A stretch of 6,351 nt of DNA from Chloroflexota bacterium (lineage in GTDB: Bacteria; Chloroflexota; Dehalococcoidia; Lucifugimonadales; UBA1127), in assembly GCA_028873745.1 (NCBI GenBank), contig JAPPNT010000243.1:1-6351 (forward strand), written 5' to 3'. Positions 1 through 6,351 of the stretch are shown piece by piece. Numbering within the stretch: position 1 is the first letter of the stretch; the number at the start of each line of letters is the position of its first letter. The notes under the pieces are model-generated. The model had not been told where the DNA came from, did not search any database, and saw nothing but the letters and a program-made list of their open reading frames with translations. The position numbers and the translations under genes are program-made.

Positions 1-1
1 G

Positions 2-1786
<1,785 letters not shown>

Positions 1787-1808
1787 GCCTCGGAAACAGC
1801 GATCGGCT

Positions 1809-1848
1809 GGAGCGGCAGGCTGGGCAACTGGCCTGCCGCTCCCCTTTT
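1809..1848 (+). terminator. Rho-independent terminator of katG
   Basis: A perfect 12-bp GC-rich stem (1809-1820 GGAGCGGCAGGC paired with 1831-1842) encloses a 10-base loop and is followed by CC and a short TTTT run (1845-1848). It lies 22 bases after the katG stop codon. The T-run is short, but the stem is strong and has no mismatch. It separates katG from the tRNA gene. Confidence 0.85.
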
Positions 1849-1875
1849 GCGCGCTGCGGGAGGCAAGGCGGTTCC

Positions 1876-1905
1876 TTGACCCCCCTAGCTACCAAGCCCT
1901 ACACT
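1876..1905 (+). promoter_or_regulatory. Predicted sigma-70-type promoter of tRNA-His
   Basis: TTGACC at 1876-1881 (5 of 6 matches to TTGACA) and TACACT at 1900-1905 (4 of 6 to TATAAT) are separated by 18 bases. The expected transcription start, near 1912, lies about 8 bases upstream of the mature tRNA 5' end. This is the best two-box promoter in the window, and it gives the tRNA a transcription unit independent of katG. Confidence 0.65.
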
Positions 1906-1919
1906 GTAAATGTTCCCGT

Positions 1920-1995
1920 GGTGAGCGTGGCCAAGCGGTAAGGCGCCTGACTGTGGCTCAGGAGATCGAGGGTTCGAATCCCTTCGCTCACCCCA
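1920..1995 (+). tRNA. tRNA-His (anticodon GTG)
   Basis: A full cloverleaf can be drawn. The acceptor stem is GTGAGCG (1921-1927) with CGCTCAC (1985-1991). The D-stem is GCC/GGC, with GG in the loop. The anticodon stem is CCTGA/TCAGG (1946-1950/1958-1962), with loop CTGTGGC and anticodon GTG at 1953-1955. The T-stem is GAGGG/CCCTT, with loop TTCGAAT. The extra G at -1 (1920) faces C73 (1992), the identity pair of histidine tRNAs, which confirms the isotype independently of the anticodon. The 3' CCA (1993-1995) is encoded in the DNA. All stems pair, with one G-T wobble at the outer end of the T-stem, so the gene looks functional. Confidence 0.97.
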
Positions 1996-2012
1996 CACCT
2001 TCGCAAACGATT

Positions 2013-2053
2013 ACGCCGCGAGGGCGCAGTGCGTAGCTCGCGGCGTCGAGTTT
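2013..2053 (+). terminator. Probable terminator hairpin after tRNA-His
   Basis: A perfect 10-bp inverted repeat (2013-2022 ACGCCGCGAG with 2037-2046) encloses 14 bases, inside which CGC/GCG can pair around AGT. Only a weak TTT (2051-2053) follows, after CGAG. Its position, 18 bases past the tRNA CCA and before the next promoter, suits a terminator. The poor T-tract means a processing or protective hairpin is also possible. Confidence 0.5.
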
Positions 2054-2062
2054 CGTGATGGT

Positions 2063-2091
2063 TTGCCGTACGCGGCGGTTGATGGTAGGCT
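2063..2091 (+). promoter_or_regulatory. Predicted extended -10 promoter of the speD-speB unit
   Basis: TTGCCG (2063-2068), a 17-base spacer, then TAGGCT (2086-2091), preceded by TG at 2083-2084, giving the extended form TGnTAGGCT. The start would be near 2098, leaving a leader of about 95 bases before the chosen speD start. The hexamers are only moderate matches; the TG element and correct spacing are the main support. A weaker alternative -10 (GATACA, 2121-2126) lies in the leader. Confidence 0.45.
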
Positions 2092-2192
2092 ACGCCGCTG
2101 TCGCGTCAGAACCCTGCACAGATACAAAGGCTAGTGAAGCCATGTCCTGCGGCGATGCGCCAACGGAACAACTACCGTGGAGGACCCAAGGA

Positions 2193-2606
2193 ATGCACCT
2201 GGTTATCGACGGCTACACCGGCAACCACTCCCTGCTGCAGGACCAGGAGCACGTCCGACAGTTCTTGGACTCCTTCCCGGACCGCATCGGCATGACCAAG
2301 ATCATCACGCCCCACGTCCTCACCTACAACGGCCCCGTTCCCGAGGACTGGGGCGTCTCCGGCTTCGTCATCATCGCCGAGAGCCACATCAGCGTGCACA
2401 CCTTCCCGGACCGCAGCTTCGTGCAGGTGGACGTCTTCTCCTGCAAGGACTTCGACACCGACCTCGCGCTCGAGGACGTGAAGGCCAGCTTCGACCTGCA
2501 CGAGGCGAACACCTGGGTGCTGGAGCGCGGCCTCGACCATTACAGCCCCGACCAGGCGCGCCGCGCCCTCGACGCCGATCGGGCGCGGCTGAGCGCTCCG
2601 GCGTAG
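2193..2606 (+). CDS. speD: Pyruvoyl-dependent decarboxylase of the SpeD (AdoMet decarboxylase) family
   Basis: A 137-residue proenzyme of the prokaryotic AdoMet decarboxylase family, which cleaves itself to create a pyruvoyl cofactor. Classical members make decarboxylated AdoMet for spermidine synthesis. The self-cleavage motif AESHISVHTFP spans residues 62-72. Cleavage should fall between Glu63 and Ser64, and His69 and Cys84 match the processing and catalytic residues His68 and Cys83 of the Thermotoga maritima enzyme. ATG 2193 is preferred because it gives the family-like start MHLVIDGY and has GGAGG (2179-2183) 9 bases upstream; an in-frame ATG at 2142 would add 17 residues. Differences from the textbook enzyme are a Cys followed by Lys (FSCKDFD) where FTCG is usual, and a non-classical segment before the motif (PHVLTYNGPVPEDWG). 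The ureohydrolase gene begins 3 bases after the stop. Family is certain; substrate is not, since arginine- or ornithine-decarboxylating SpeD homologues exist. Confidence 0.9.
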   Translation: MHLVIDGYTGNHSLLQDQEHVRQFLDSFPDRIGMTKIITPHVLTYNGPVPEDWGVSGFVIIAESHISVHTFPDRSFVQVDVFSCKDFDTDLALEDVKASFDLHEANTWVLERGLDHYSPDQARRALDADRARLSAPA

Positions 2607-2609
2607 GCG

Positions 2610-3497
2610 ATGTCCACGGGCCCGCCCCACGGCGCCGAGCTCCCCTGGAATTTCCTTGCGCTCCCGCCGGAGCAGTCCGCCTATGACGCGTCGCGCTTCC
2701 TCGTCCTCCCCGTGCCCTATGACGGCACGGTCTCCTACCGCATCGGCGCCCGAGAGGGCCCTGCCGCCATCATCGATGCCTCCCGGCAGATGGAGGACTA
2801 CGACATCGAGCTTGAGCGCGAGACCTGCGTCCTCGGCATCCATACCCTGCCGGAGGTGCAGCCTCACCCCGACGGGCCGGAAGCGACGGTCGACCGCGTC
2901 CAGAAAGCCGTCGCTGCCGCCTGCCGCCCCGGAGCCGTTATGGTCACCCTCGGCGGCGAGCACTCGATAACCGTCGGCGCCGTCCGCGCGCTGAGGGAAC
3001 GCCACCCCGATCTCTCCGTCCTCATGCTGGACGCCCACGCCGACTTCCGCCACAGCTATCAGGGGTCGGAGTACAGCCACGCCACCGTCGGCCGCCGCAT
3101 CGCGGAGGTCTGCCCGCTGGCCATCGCCGGCGTGCGAAGCCTCAGCCTCGAGGAGCGCGAGGCGTTGGAGGAGCTCGGACAGCCCATGTACACCTGGCCG
3201 CAGGCCCGCTCCACCGCTGAGCTCGCGGACGTCCTTCTGTCGCACCTCACCGGGACCGTCTACGTCACCATCGACCTGGACGTGCTGGACCCGTCGATCA
3301 TGTCGGCGGTCGGCACGCCGGAGCCGGGCGGCATGCTGTGGGCGGAAACGCTCGAGCTGCTGCGAGCCGTCGCGCGCCGGCGCCGCATCGTCGGCTTTGA
3401 CCTGATGGAGCTCGCGCCGCCCGAGGGGCCGGTGAGCTGCGCATACACGGCGGCCAAGCTCGCCTACAAGCTCATGGGGTATGCTACGCTAAACTAG
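2610..3497 (+). CDS. speB: Agmatinase-family ureohydrolase (SpeB-like)
   Basis: A 295-residue enzyme of the arginase/agmatinase family. Its likely reaction is agmatine to putrescine plus urea, using a two-manganese centre in the cytoplasm. The six metal ligands are all present: His118 (GGEHS), Asp141, His143 and Asp145 (DAHADFR), and Asp222 and Asp224 (TIDLDVLDPS). GTPEPGG at 235-241 and the C-terminal FDLMELAP are also typical. The YSHATVGRR segment (155-163) resembles the SHA variant of Gram-positive and archaeal agmatinases rather than the E. coli HGT form. The length is normal. ATG 2610 lies 3 bases after the speD stop with no clear Shine-Dalgarno, suggesting translational coupling. Next to a SpeD homologue, a polyamine role is much more likely than arginase or formiminoglutamase, although the family is prone to wrong substrate calls. 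Confidence 0.9.
   Translation: MSTGPPHGAELPWNFLALPPEQSAYDASRFLVLPVPYDGTVSYRIGAREGPAAIIDASRQMEDYDIELERETCVLGIHTLPEVQPHPDGPEATVDRVQKAVAAACRPGAVMVTLGGEHSITVGAVRALRERHPDLSVLMLDAHADFRHSYQGSEYSHATVGRRIAEVCPLAIAGVRSLSLEEREALEELGQPMYTWPQARSTAELADVLLSHLTGTVYVTIDLDVLDPSIMSAVGTPEPGGMLWAETLELLRAVARRRRIVGFDLMELAPPEGPVSCAYTAAKLAYKLMGYATLN
3482..3490 (+). promoter_or_regulatory. Possible extended -10 element for the M50 protease gene
   Basis: TG, one base, then TACGCT, within the last codons of speB. It predicts a start near 3497 and a leader of about 38 bases. No convincing -35 box is seen at the right distance. The support is the match to the TGnTAnnnT form seen upstream of speD and the cysteine desulfurase. 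Read-through from the speB unit is equally possible across the 37-base gap. Confidence 0.3.
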
Positions 3498-3534
3498 ACC
3501 GCACCTGTTCTCCATCACGGTCTGGGGGCAGCGA

Positions 3535-4671
3535 ATGGGCGCCACCTTCTCGCTCGGCAGAATCCTCGGCATCCCGGTAAGCGTGAGCTACACGTGGTTT
3601 GTCGTCCTCGGGCTTGTCAGCTACGTCCTGTTCGGACAGCTCTCCATGCAGCTCCCCCGGTGGGACATGCTTCCGCTTGTCGGCATGGCCGCCGCGACCG
3701 GCCTCCTCTTCTTCGTCTCCGTCCTCGCCCACGAGCTCGCTCACAGCCTAACGGCGACCCGCCACGGCATCCCCGTCCGAGGAATCACGCTGTTCATGCT
3801 GGGCGGCGTCTCGCACATTGCGATGGAGGCCCGGCGCCCCTGGATCGAGTTCACCGTGGCGTTGGTCGGCCCCGCGTTGAGCCTCGTGCTCGGCGGGCTC
3901 CTCATGGGCTTCGCGTTCTACGTGGCCCCCGCATTCCTCGAGGGACGCCTGCGCGATGGCGTGATGGTGGTCGCCTTCCTCCTCGGCTGGACGAATCTCG
4001 CGCTGGGCGTGTTCAACCTGCTGCCCGGCTTCCCGCTCGACGGCGGCCGTGTCCTGCGGGCCGGTTTATGGGGGCTCACGGGCAACTACTGGCTCGCCAC
4101 CAGCATTGCGGTCCTGGTGGCCCAGGTGTTCGCGGTGGCGCTGACGCTGTTGAGCATTTTCCTCTTCATACGAACGGGCAACTTTCTCAACCTCTGGCCA
4201 ATCCTGATTGCCGGGTTCGTGTTCTACATGGCGGTGAGCGCAAAGAGCGCTGCCCGCGACCGCCGGCAGCTTACCGGCGTCACAGTAGGCGAGGTGGCCT
4301 CGGCGGACATGGTGCCCGCCGACGCGACCATCGCCGATGCCGTGAGGGCGCGCCTCACCCGTGGCGGCCGCGCCGCCGTCCTCGTCGGCGTCGAGAGTGT
4401 GCCGGCGGGCGTTCTGCACGAGCAGGAGCTTCGCGGCGTTCCGCGCGGCGTGTGGGGCATCACCAGCCCGATGCAGGCGATGGTTCCCCTGTCGTCGTTC
4501 CCGGTCGTTGACGCCGGCGAGCCTGCGATCGAAGCATTGGAAGTGCTGGAAGATGACGATGGGCCTCCCTGCCTCGTCGTCGTGGCCGGCGGCCGCATCG
4601 TCGGCATCGTCACGCGCAGCGACCTCGATGACTACCTGCGGGGACGGCGCACGCTTGACATGGCACATTGA
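3535..4671 (+). CDS. M50 (site-2 protease family) membrane zinc metalloprotease with CBS pair
   Basis: A 378-residue polytopic membrane protein of the M50 family, which cuts substrates within or next to the membrane. The zinc site is HELAH at 66-70 (His66, Glu67, His70), with the third ligand Asp169 in NLLPGFPLDGGR (161-172), the hallmark of this family. Hydrophobic segments lie near 16-36, 46-65, 105-130, 143-162, 187-212 and 218-235. From about 249 the chain is soluble and contains two CBS repeats, roughly 249-305 and 312-369, the second ending VGIVTRSDLDDYL. In related proteins the CBS pair binds nucleotides such as ATP and regulates the protease. ATG 3535 has a GGGGG (3524-3528) 6 bases upstream, and the N-terminal SLGRILGIPVSVSYTW is typical of full-length members. 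No anti-sigma factor or other obvious substrate is nearby, so the target is unknown. Confidence 0.93.
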   Translation: MGATFSLGRILGIPVSVSYTWFVVLGLVSYVLFGQLSMQLPRWDMLPLVGMAAATGLLFFVSVLAHELAHSLTATRHGIPVRGITLFMLGGVSHIAMEARRPWIEFTVALVGPALSLVLGGLLMGFAFYVAPAFLEGRLRDGVMVVAFLLGWTNLALGVFNLLPGFPLDGGRVLRAGLWGLTGNYWLATSIAVLVAQVFAVALTLLSIFLFIRTGNFLNLWPILIAGFVFYMAVSAKSAARDRRQLTGVTVGEVASADMVPADATIADAVRARLTRGGRAAVLVGVESVPAGVLHEQELRGVPRGVWGITSPMQAMVPLSSFPVVDAGEPAIEALEVLEDDDGPPCLVVVAGGRIVGIVTRSDLDDYLRGRRTLDMAH

Positions 4672-4720
4672 GCTTGCAAGAATCTGGCTATCTCCATTAC
4701 CTCCCGCAACGATGGATAAG

Positions 4721-4740
4721 ACTTAGTGATACTTAGTATC
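4721..4740. promoter_or_regulatory. Operator-like palindrome with repeated ACTTAGT core
   Basis: GATACTTAGTATC (4728-4740) is a perfect palindrome with 6-base arms around one central base. Its 7-base core ACTTAGT occurs again at 4721-4727, so the two copies are 10 bases apart, one helical turn. The site is AT-rich within GC-rich DNA and lies 110 bases before the SOD-like start. GATACT (4728-4733) could itself be a -10 box, but no -35 is evident. The arms are too tight for a good RNA terminator and no T-run follows on either side. A binding site for a dimeric repressor is the favoured reading; no regulator family is recognised. Confidence 0.4.
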
Positions 4741-4850
4741 AAAACAGCATTGGTGGTTCCTGCGGTGCGGAAGTCGCAAAACCGGGGCTCATTGGGGAGA
4801 TGTCGAGGGTCCTGACCCCGTCAGGGCGCCGGGTCGAAGAGGCGAATGGA

Positions 4851-5432
4851 ATGGCCAATAGACTTACTTGGGCTGTTCTCCTGGCCCCATTGGGGATCGC
4901 CATAGTTGTTGGCCTGTTCTTGCTGACTGTCCGCGCCGGCGGAGCTGCCGAACCGGAAGTAGGCCTGACGGCCGCGGCCGAGTTGGTGTCGCCGTCCGGC
5001 GATGCCATTGGGACCGTTGAATTCCGGCAGGCGGCAACCGGCGTCCTGGTCATGGCCGACTTGAAGGGTCTCGCGCCGGGCGGCCACGCCTTCATCATTC
5101 ACGAGTTCGGCTCTTGCTCTCCCGACTTCGATGCCGCCGGCGACCACTTCAACCCCGAGGAAACGGATCACGGGTTCGTTCATTCAAACTGGGAGGGCAA
5201 CGGTTCAGCCGGGGCCCACGGCGGCGACCTGCCGAATATCTATGCCGCCGCCGACGGCTCCGCCCGTGCCGACTTCTTTACCCAGGGCATCATTCTGAAT
5301 AGCGGCCCGCGCCATTCGGTCTTCGACGACGACGGCTCCGCCATAATCGTGCACGAAAGACCCGACGCCTATGGCGAAGAGGAGTCCGACACCGGCGCCC
5401 GCGTAGCCTGCGGCATCATCAGGCGCACCTAG
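4851..5432 (+). CDS. Exported Cu/Zn superoxide dismutase-like protein with one copper ligand replaced
   Basis: A 193-residue protein of the Cu/Zn superoxide dismutase family, which normally converts superoxide to peroxide and oxygen outside the cytoplasm. Residues 5-27 form a hydrophobic signal or anchor helix after Arg4, and no lipobox Cys is present. Family residues are His84 (human His48), Cys89 (Cys57), His99 (His63, metal bridge), His107 (His71), His123 (His80), Asp126 (Asp83), His168 (His120), Arg184 (Arg143) and Cys187 (Cys146). The zinc site and disulfide are therefore intact, but the position of copper ligand His46 is Ile82 (HAFIIHEFG, codon ATC 5094-5096). The loop between His107 and His123 is longer than usual and holds an extra His111. 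ATG 4851 is chosen over ATG 4800 because AAGAGG (4837-4842) lies 8 bases upstream, while at 4800 the purine run touches the start codon. It could be a weak dismutase, a zinc- or copper-binding paralogue, or a structural relative. Confidence 0.88.
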   Translation: MANRLTWAVLLAPLGIAIVVGLFLLTVRAGGAAEPEVGLTAAAELVSPSGDAIGTVEFRQAATGVLVMADLKGLAPGGHAFIIHEFGSCSPDFDAAGDHFNPEETDHGFVHSNWEGNGSAGAHGGDLPNIYAAADGSARADFFTQGIILNSGPRHSVFDDDGSAIIVHERPDAYGEEESDTGARVACGIIRRT

Positions 5433-5479
5433 GCATCGCGCTGGTCTCGGACGCGAGCCCACGTCTCCGCATCAGCCGC

Positions 5480-5531
5480 TCTCATGCTCGGTGTCCTGCT
5501 CGCTGGCGAAGCCCGGCAACGCAGCATGAGA
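5480..5531. repeat. 9-bp inverted repeat in the gap before the cysteine desulfurase gene
   Basis: TCTCATGCT (5480-5488) and AGCATGAGA (5523-5531) are perfect reverse complements separated by 34 bases. They lie 48 bases after the SOD-like stop, in the 266-base gap 5433-5698. No T-run follows, so this is a poor intrinsic terminator; a structured 3' UTR or chance pairing are alternatives. Apart from this repeat and the promoter at 5630, I see no gene or RNA in the gap. The only small reading frame across it, 19 codons from 5484, has no ribosome binding site. Confidence 0.35.
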
Positions 5532-5629
5532 CGCCATTCGTGAACGCGCTGTTCCTCCAAACGCGACGTGTTCTCCCCACTACCGGGCAGTTGCCGCGCG
5601 TCCCTGGCCTGTAGTCTCAGCTACGCCCG

Positions 5630-5638
5630 TGCTACAAT
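5630..5638 (+). promoter_or_regulatory. Predicted extended -10 promoter of the cysteine desulfurase gene
   Basis: TG, one base, then TACAAT (5633-5638), 5 of 6 matches to TATAAT in the extended -10 form. The -35 region is weak (TGTAGT 5610-5615 at 17-base spacing), as is tolerated by extended -10 promoters. Transcription would start near 5645, giving a leader of about 54 bases. Confidence 0.55.
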
Positions 5639-5698
5639 TGCCGGATAGTGGACTATCGGCGCAGCGCAAAGTTGCGTCACCCTGCGGGAGCGAAGGCC

Positions 5699-6351
5699 TT
5701 GGAGACCGCCCAACGCGAAATCTATCTTGACCACGCCGCGACGACGCCGCTGCGGGCGGAAGCGCTGCAGGCGATGCTGCCGTACTTGCAGAGCGCCTTC
5801 GGCAACCCGTCCAGCATCCACGCCGTCGGGCAGCGGGCCCGCGTGGCCCTCGAGGATGCTCGCGACACCGTCGCCAGGGTGCTCGACTGCCGCGCCAACG
5901 AGGTCGTCTTTACGAGCGGCGGCACCGAGTCCGACAACGCCGCCATCAAGGGCGGCGCCCTCGCCCTGCGGCCCACGGGCAATCACGTCGTCACCACCGT
6001 CATCGAGCACCACGCCGTGCTGCACACCTGCCACCAGCTCGAGAGCATGGGCTTTGACGTCGCCTACGTTCCCGTCAACGCCGAGGGTCTCGTGGACCCG
6101 CGCGACGTGCTGGACGCCGTGACTGACGAGACCGTGCTCGTCAGCGTTATGTATGCCAATAACGAGATCGGCACGGTGCAGCCGGTCGCCGAGATCGCAC
6201 GGCTGGTGAAGGAGCGGGCGAAGGAGCAGGGGCGCACGATTCTCGTCCACACCGACGCCGTGCAGGCCGCCGGCTACCTGGACCTCTCGGTGAAGCGGCT
6301 GGGCGTCGACATGCTGAGCCTGTCCGCGCACAAGTTCCACGGCCCCAAGGG
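5699..6351 (+). CDS. Cysteine desulfurase, NifS/IscS family, N-terminal 217 residues (3' end outside window)
   Basis: A PLP enzyme that takes sulfur from cysteine, leaving alanine and an enzyme persulfide, to supply iron-sulfur cluster assembly and tRNA thiolation. The N-terminal IYLDHAATTP motif (8-17) and FGNPSSIH are diagnostic. The PLP site is visible: SGGTES (phosphate binding), His104 (IEHH, stacking on the cofactor), NNEIGTVQP, Asp186 and Gln189 (HTDAVQ), and Lys212 in SAHKFHGPK, which forms the Schiff base. The catalytic Cys loop lies beyond the window, so group I or II membership and the choice between NifS, IscS and an MnmA partner cannot be settled. TTG 5699 is the preferred start: GGGAG (5686-5690) sits 8 bases upstream and the result, METAQREIYLDHAATTP, has a normal N-terminal length. 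In-frame GTG 5648 and TTG 5672 are longer alternatives without a clear ribosome site. The gene has its own promoter. Confidence 0.95.
   Translation, partial: METAQREIYLDHAATTPLRAEALQAMLPYLQSAFGNPSSIHAVGQRARVALEDARDTVARVLDCRANEVVFTSGGTESDNAAIKGGALALRPTGNHVVTTVIEHHAVLHTCHQLESMGFDVAYVPVNAEGLVDPRDVLDAVTDETVLVSVMYANNEIGTVQPVAEIARLVKERAKEQGRTILVHTDAVQAAGYLDLSVKRLGVDMLSLSAHKFHGPK

Noticed and set aside
1920..1995. tRNA-His as an integration (att) site
   Set aside because: No repeat of the tRNA 3' end and no integrase or phage gene is present in the window.
2096..2192. SAM riboswitch in the speD leader
   Set aside because: Only a 4-bp hairpin (GGCG/CGCC near 2151-2161) is visible; none of the conserved elements of known SAM riboswitches were recognised.
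3072..3098. SHA instead of HGT near the metal site of SpeB as evidence of a new substrate
   Set aside because: The SHA form is common in Gram-positive and archaeal agmatinases, so it does not point to a different substrate.
2172..3245. Long antisense open frame opposite speD and speB (357 codons)
   Set aside because: It is the GC-rich mirror of two well-supported genes. Its product resembles no family I recognise and is a low-complexity mix of Gly, Val, Ala, Asp and Arg typical of shadow frames.
3594..4511. Overlapping + strand frame of 305 codons inside the protease gene
   Set aside because: The product is rich in Arg, Pro and His with no recognisable motif, and it overlaps a gene with clear catalytic motifs.
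4809..4827. Small hairpin in the SOD-like leader (CCTGA/TCAGG)
   Set aside because: Five Watson-Crick pairs plus a wobble and one more pair, with no T-run and no conserved context; easily a chance occurrence in GC-rich sequence.
4800..4850. Upstream ATG of the SOD-like gene at 4800
   Set aside because: The purine run GGGGAG abuts the codon with no spacing. The extra residues would put a charged stretch before the signal helix, while ATG 4851 has a well-spaced AAGAGG.
5648..5698. Upstream GTG start for the cysteine desulfurase at 5648
   Set aside because: It lies only a few bases after the predicted transcription start and would add residues not seen in the family; TTG 5699 has a good ribosome site.
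5621..6340. Antisense open frame of 239 codons opposite the cysteine desulfurase
   Set aside because: A shadow of a strongly conserved coding sequence; no family motif.

Overview
This is a high-GC bacterial window of 6,351 bases, with every supported gene on the + strand. It reads as ordinary chromosomal housekeeping and stress-defence sequence with two unusual points. No transposase, integrase, phage gene, CRISPR array or plasmid function is visible. The lineage cannot be fixed from the sequence alone. The GC content, the encoded CCA on the tRNA, the short SpeD of an unusual type and the extended -10 promoters would fit an environmental Chloroflexota-like bacterium, but that is a tentative inference.

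Layout. (1) 2-1786: the last 594 residues of a catalase-peroxidase (KatG), cut at its 5' end by the window and closed by a strong intrinsic terminator. (2) 1876-2053: a tRNA-His with its own promoter and a probable terminator. (3) 2063-3497: a promoter and a two-gene unit encoding a small pyruvoyl-type decarboxylase of the SpeD family and, 3 bases later, an agmatinase-family ureohydrolase. (4) 3535-4671: an M50 (site-2 protease family) membrane metalloprotease with two C-terminal CBS domains. (5) 4672-5432: an operator-like palindrome, then an exported Cu/Zn superoxide dismutase-like protein. (6) 5433-6351: an intergenic region with a long inverted repeat and an extended -10 promoter, then the first 217 residues of a NifS/IscS-type cysteine desulfurase, cut at its 3' end.

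How the genes fit together. katG and the SOD-like gene both belong to oxidative-stress families, but they are separated and not co-transcribed. The speD-like and speB-like genes form a polyamine unit. The orthodox reading is decarboxylated-AdoMet supply (SpeD) plus putrescine supply (SpeB). No spermidine synthase is present here, and SpeD homologues that decarboxylate arginine or ornithine are known. The pair could therefore be a two-step arginine to agmatine to putrescine route. The SOD-like protein keeps all four zinc ligands, the disulfide cysteines and the active-site arginine, but one of the four copper-ligand histidines is isoleucine, so it may not be a conventional dismutase. These are the two most promising leads.
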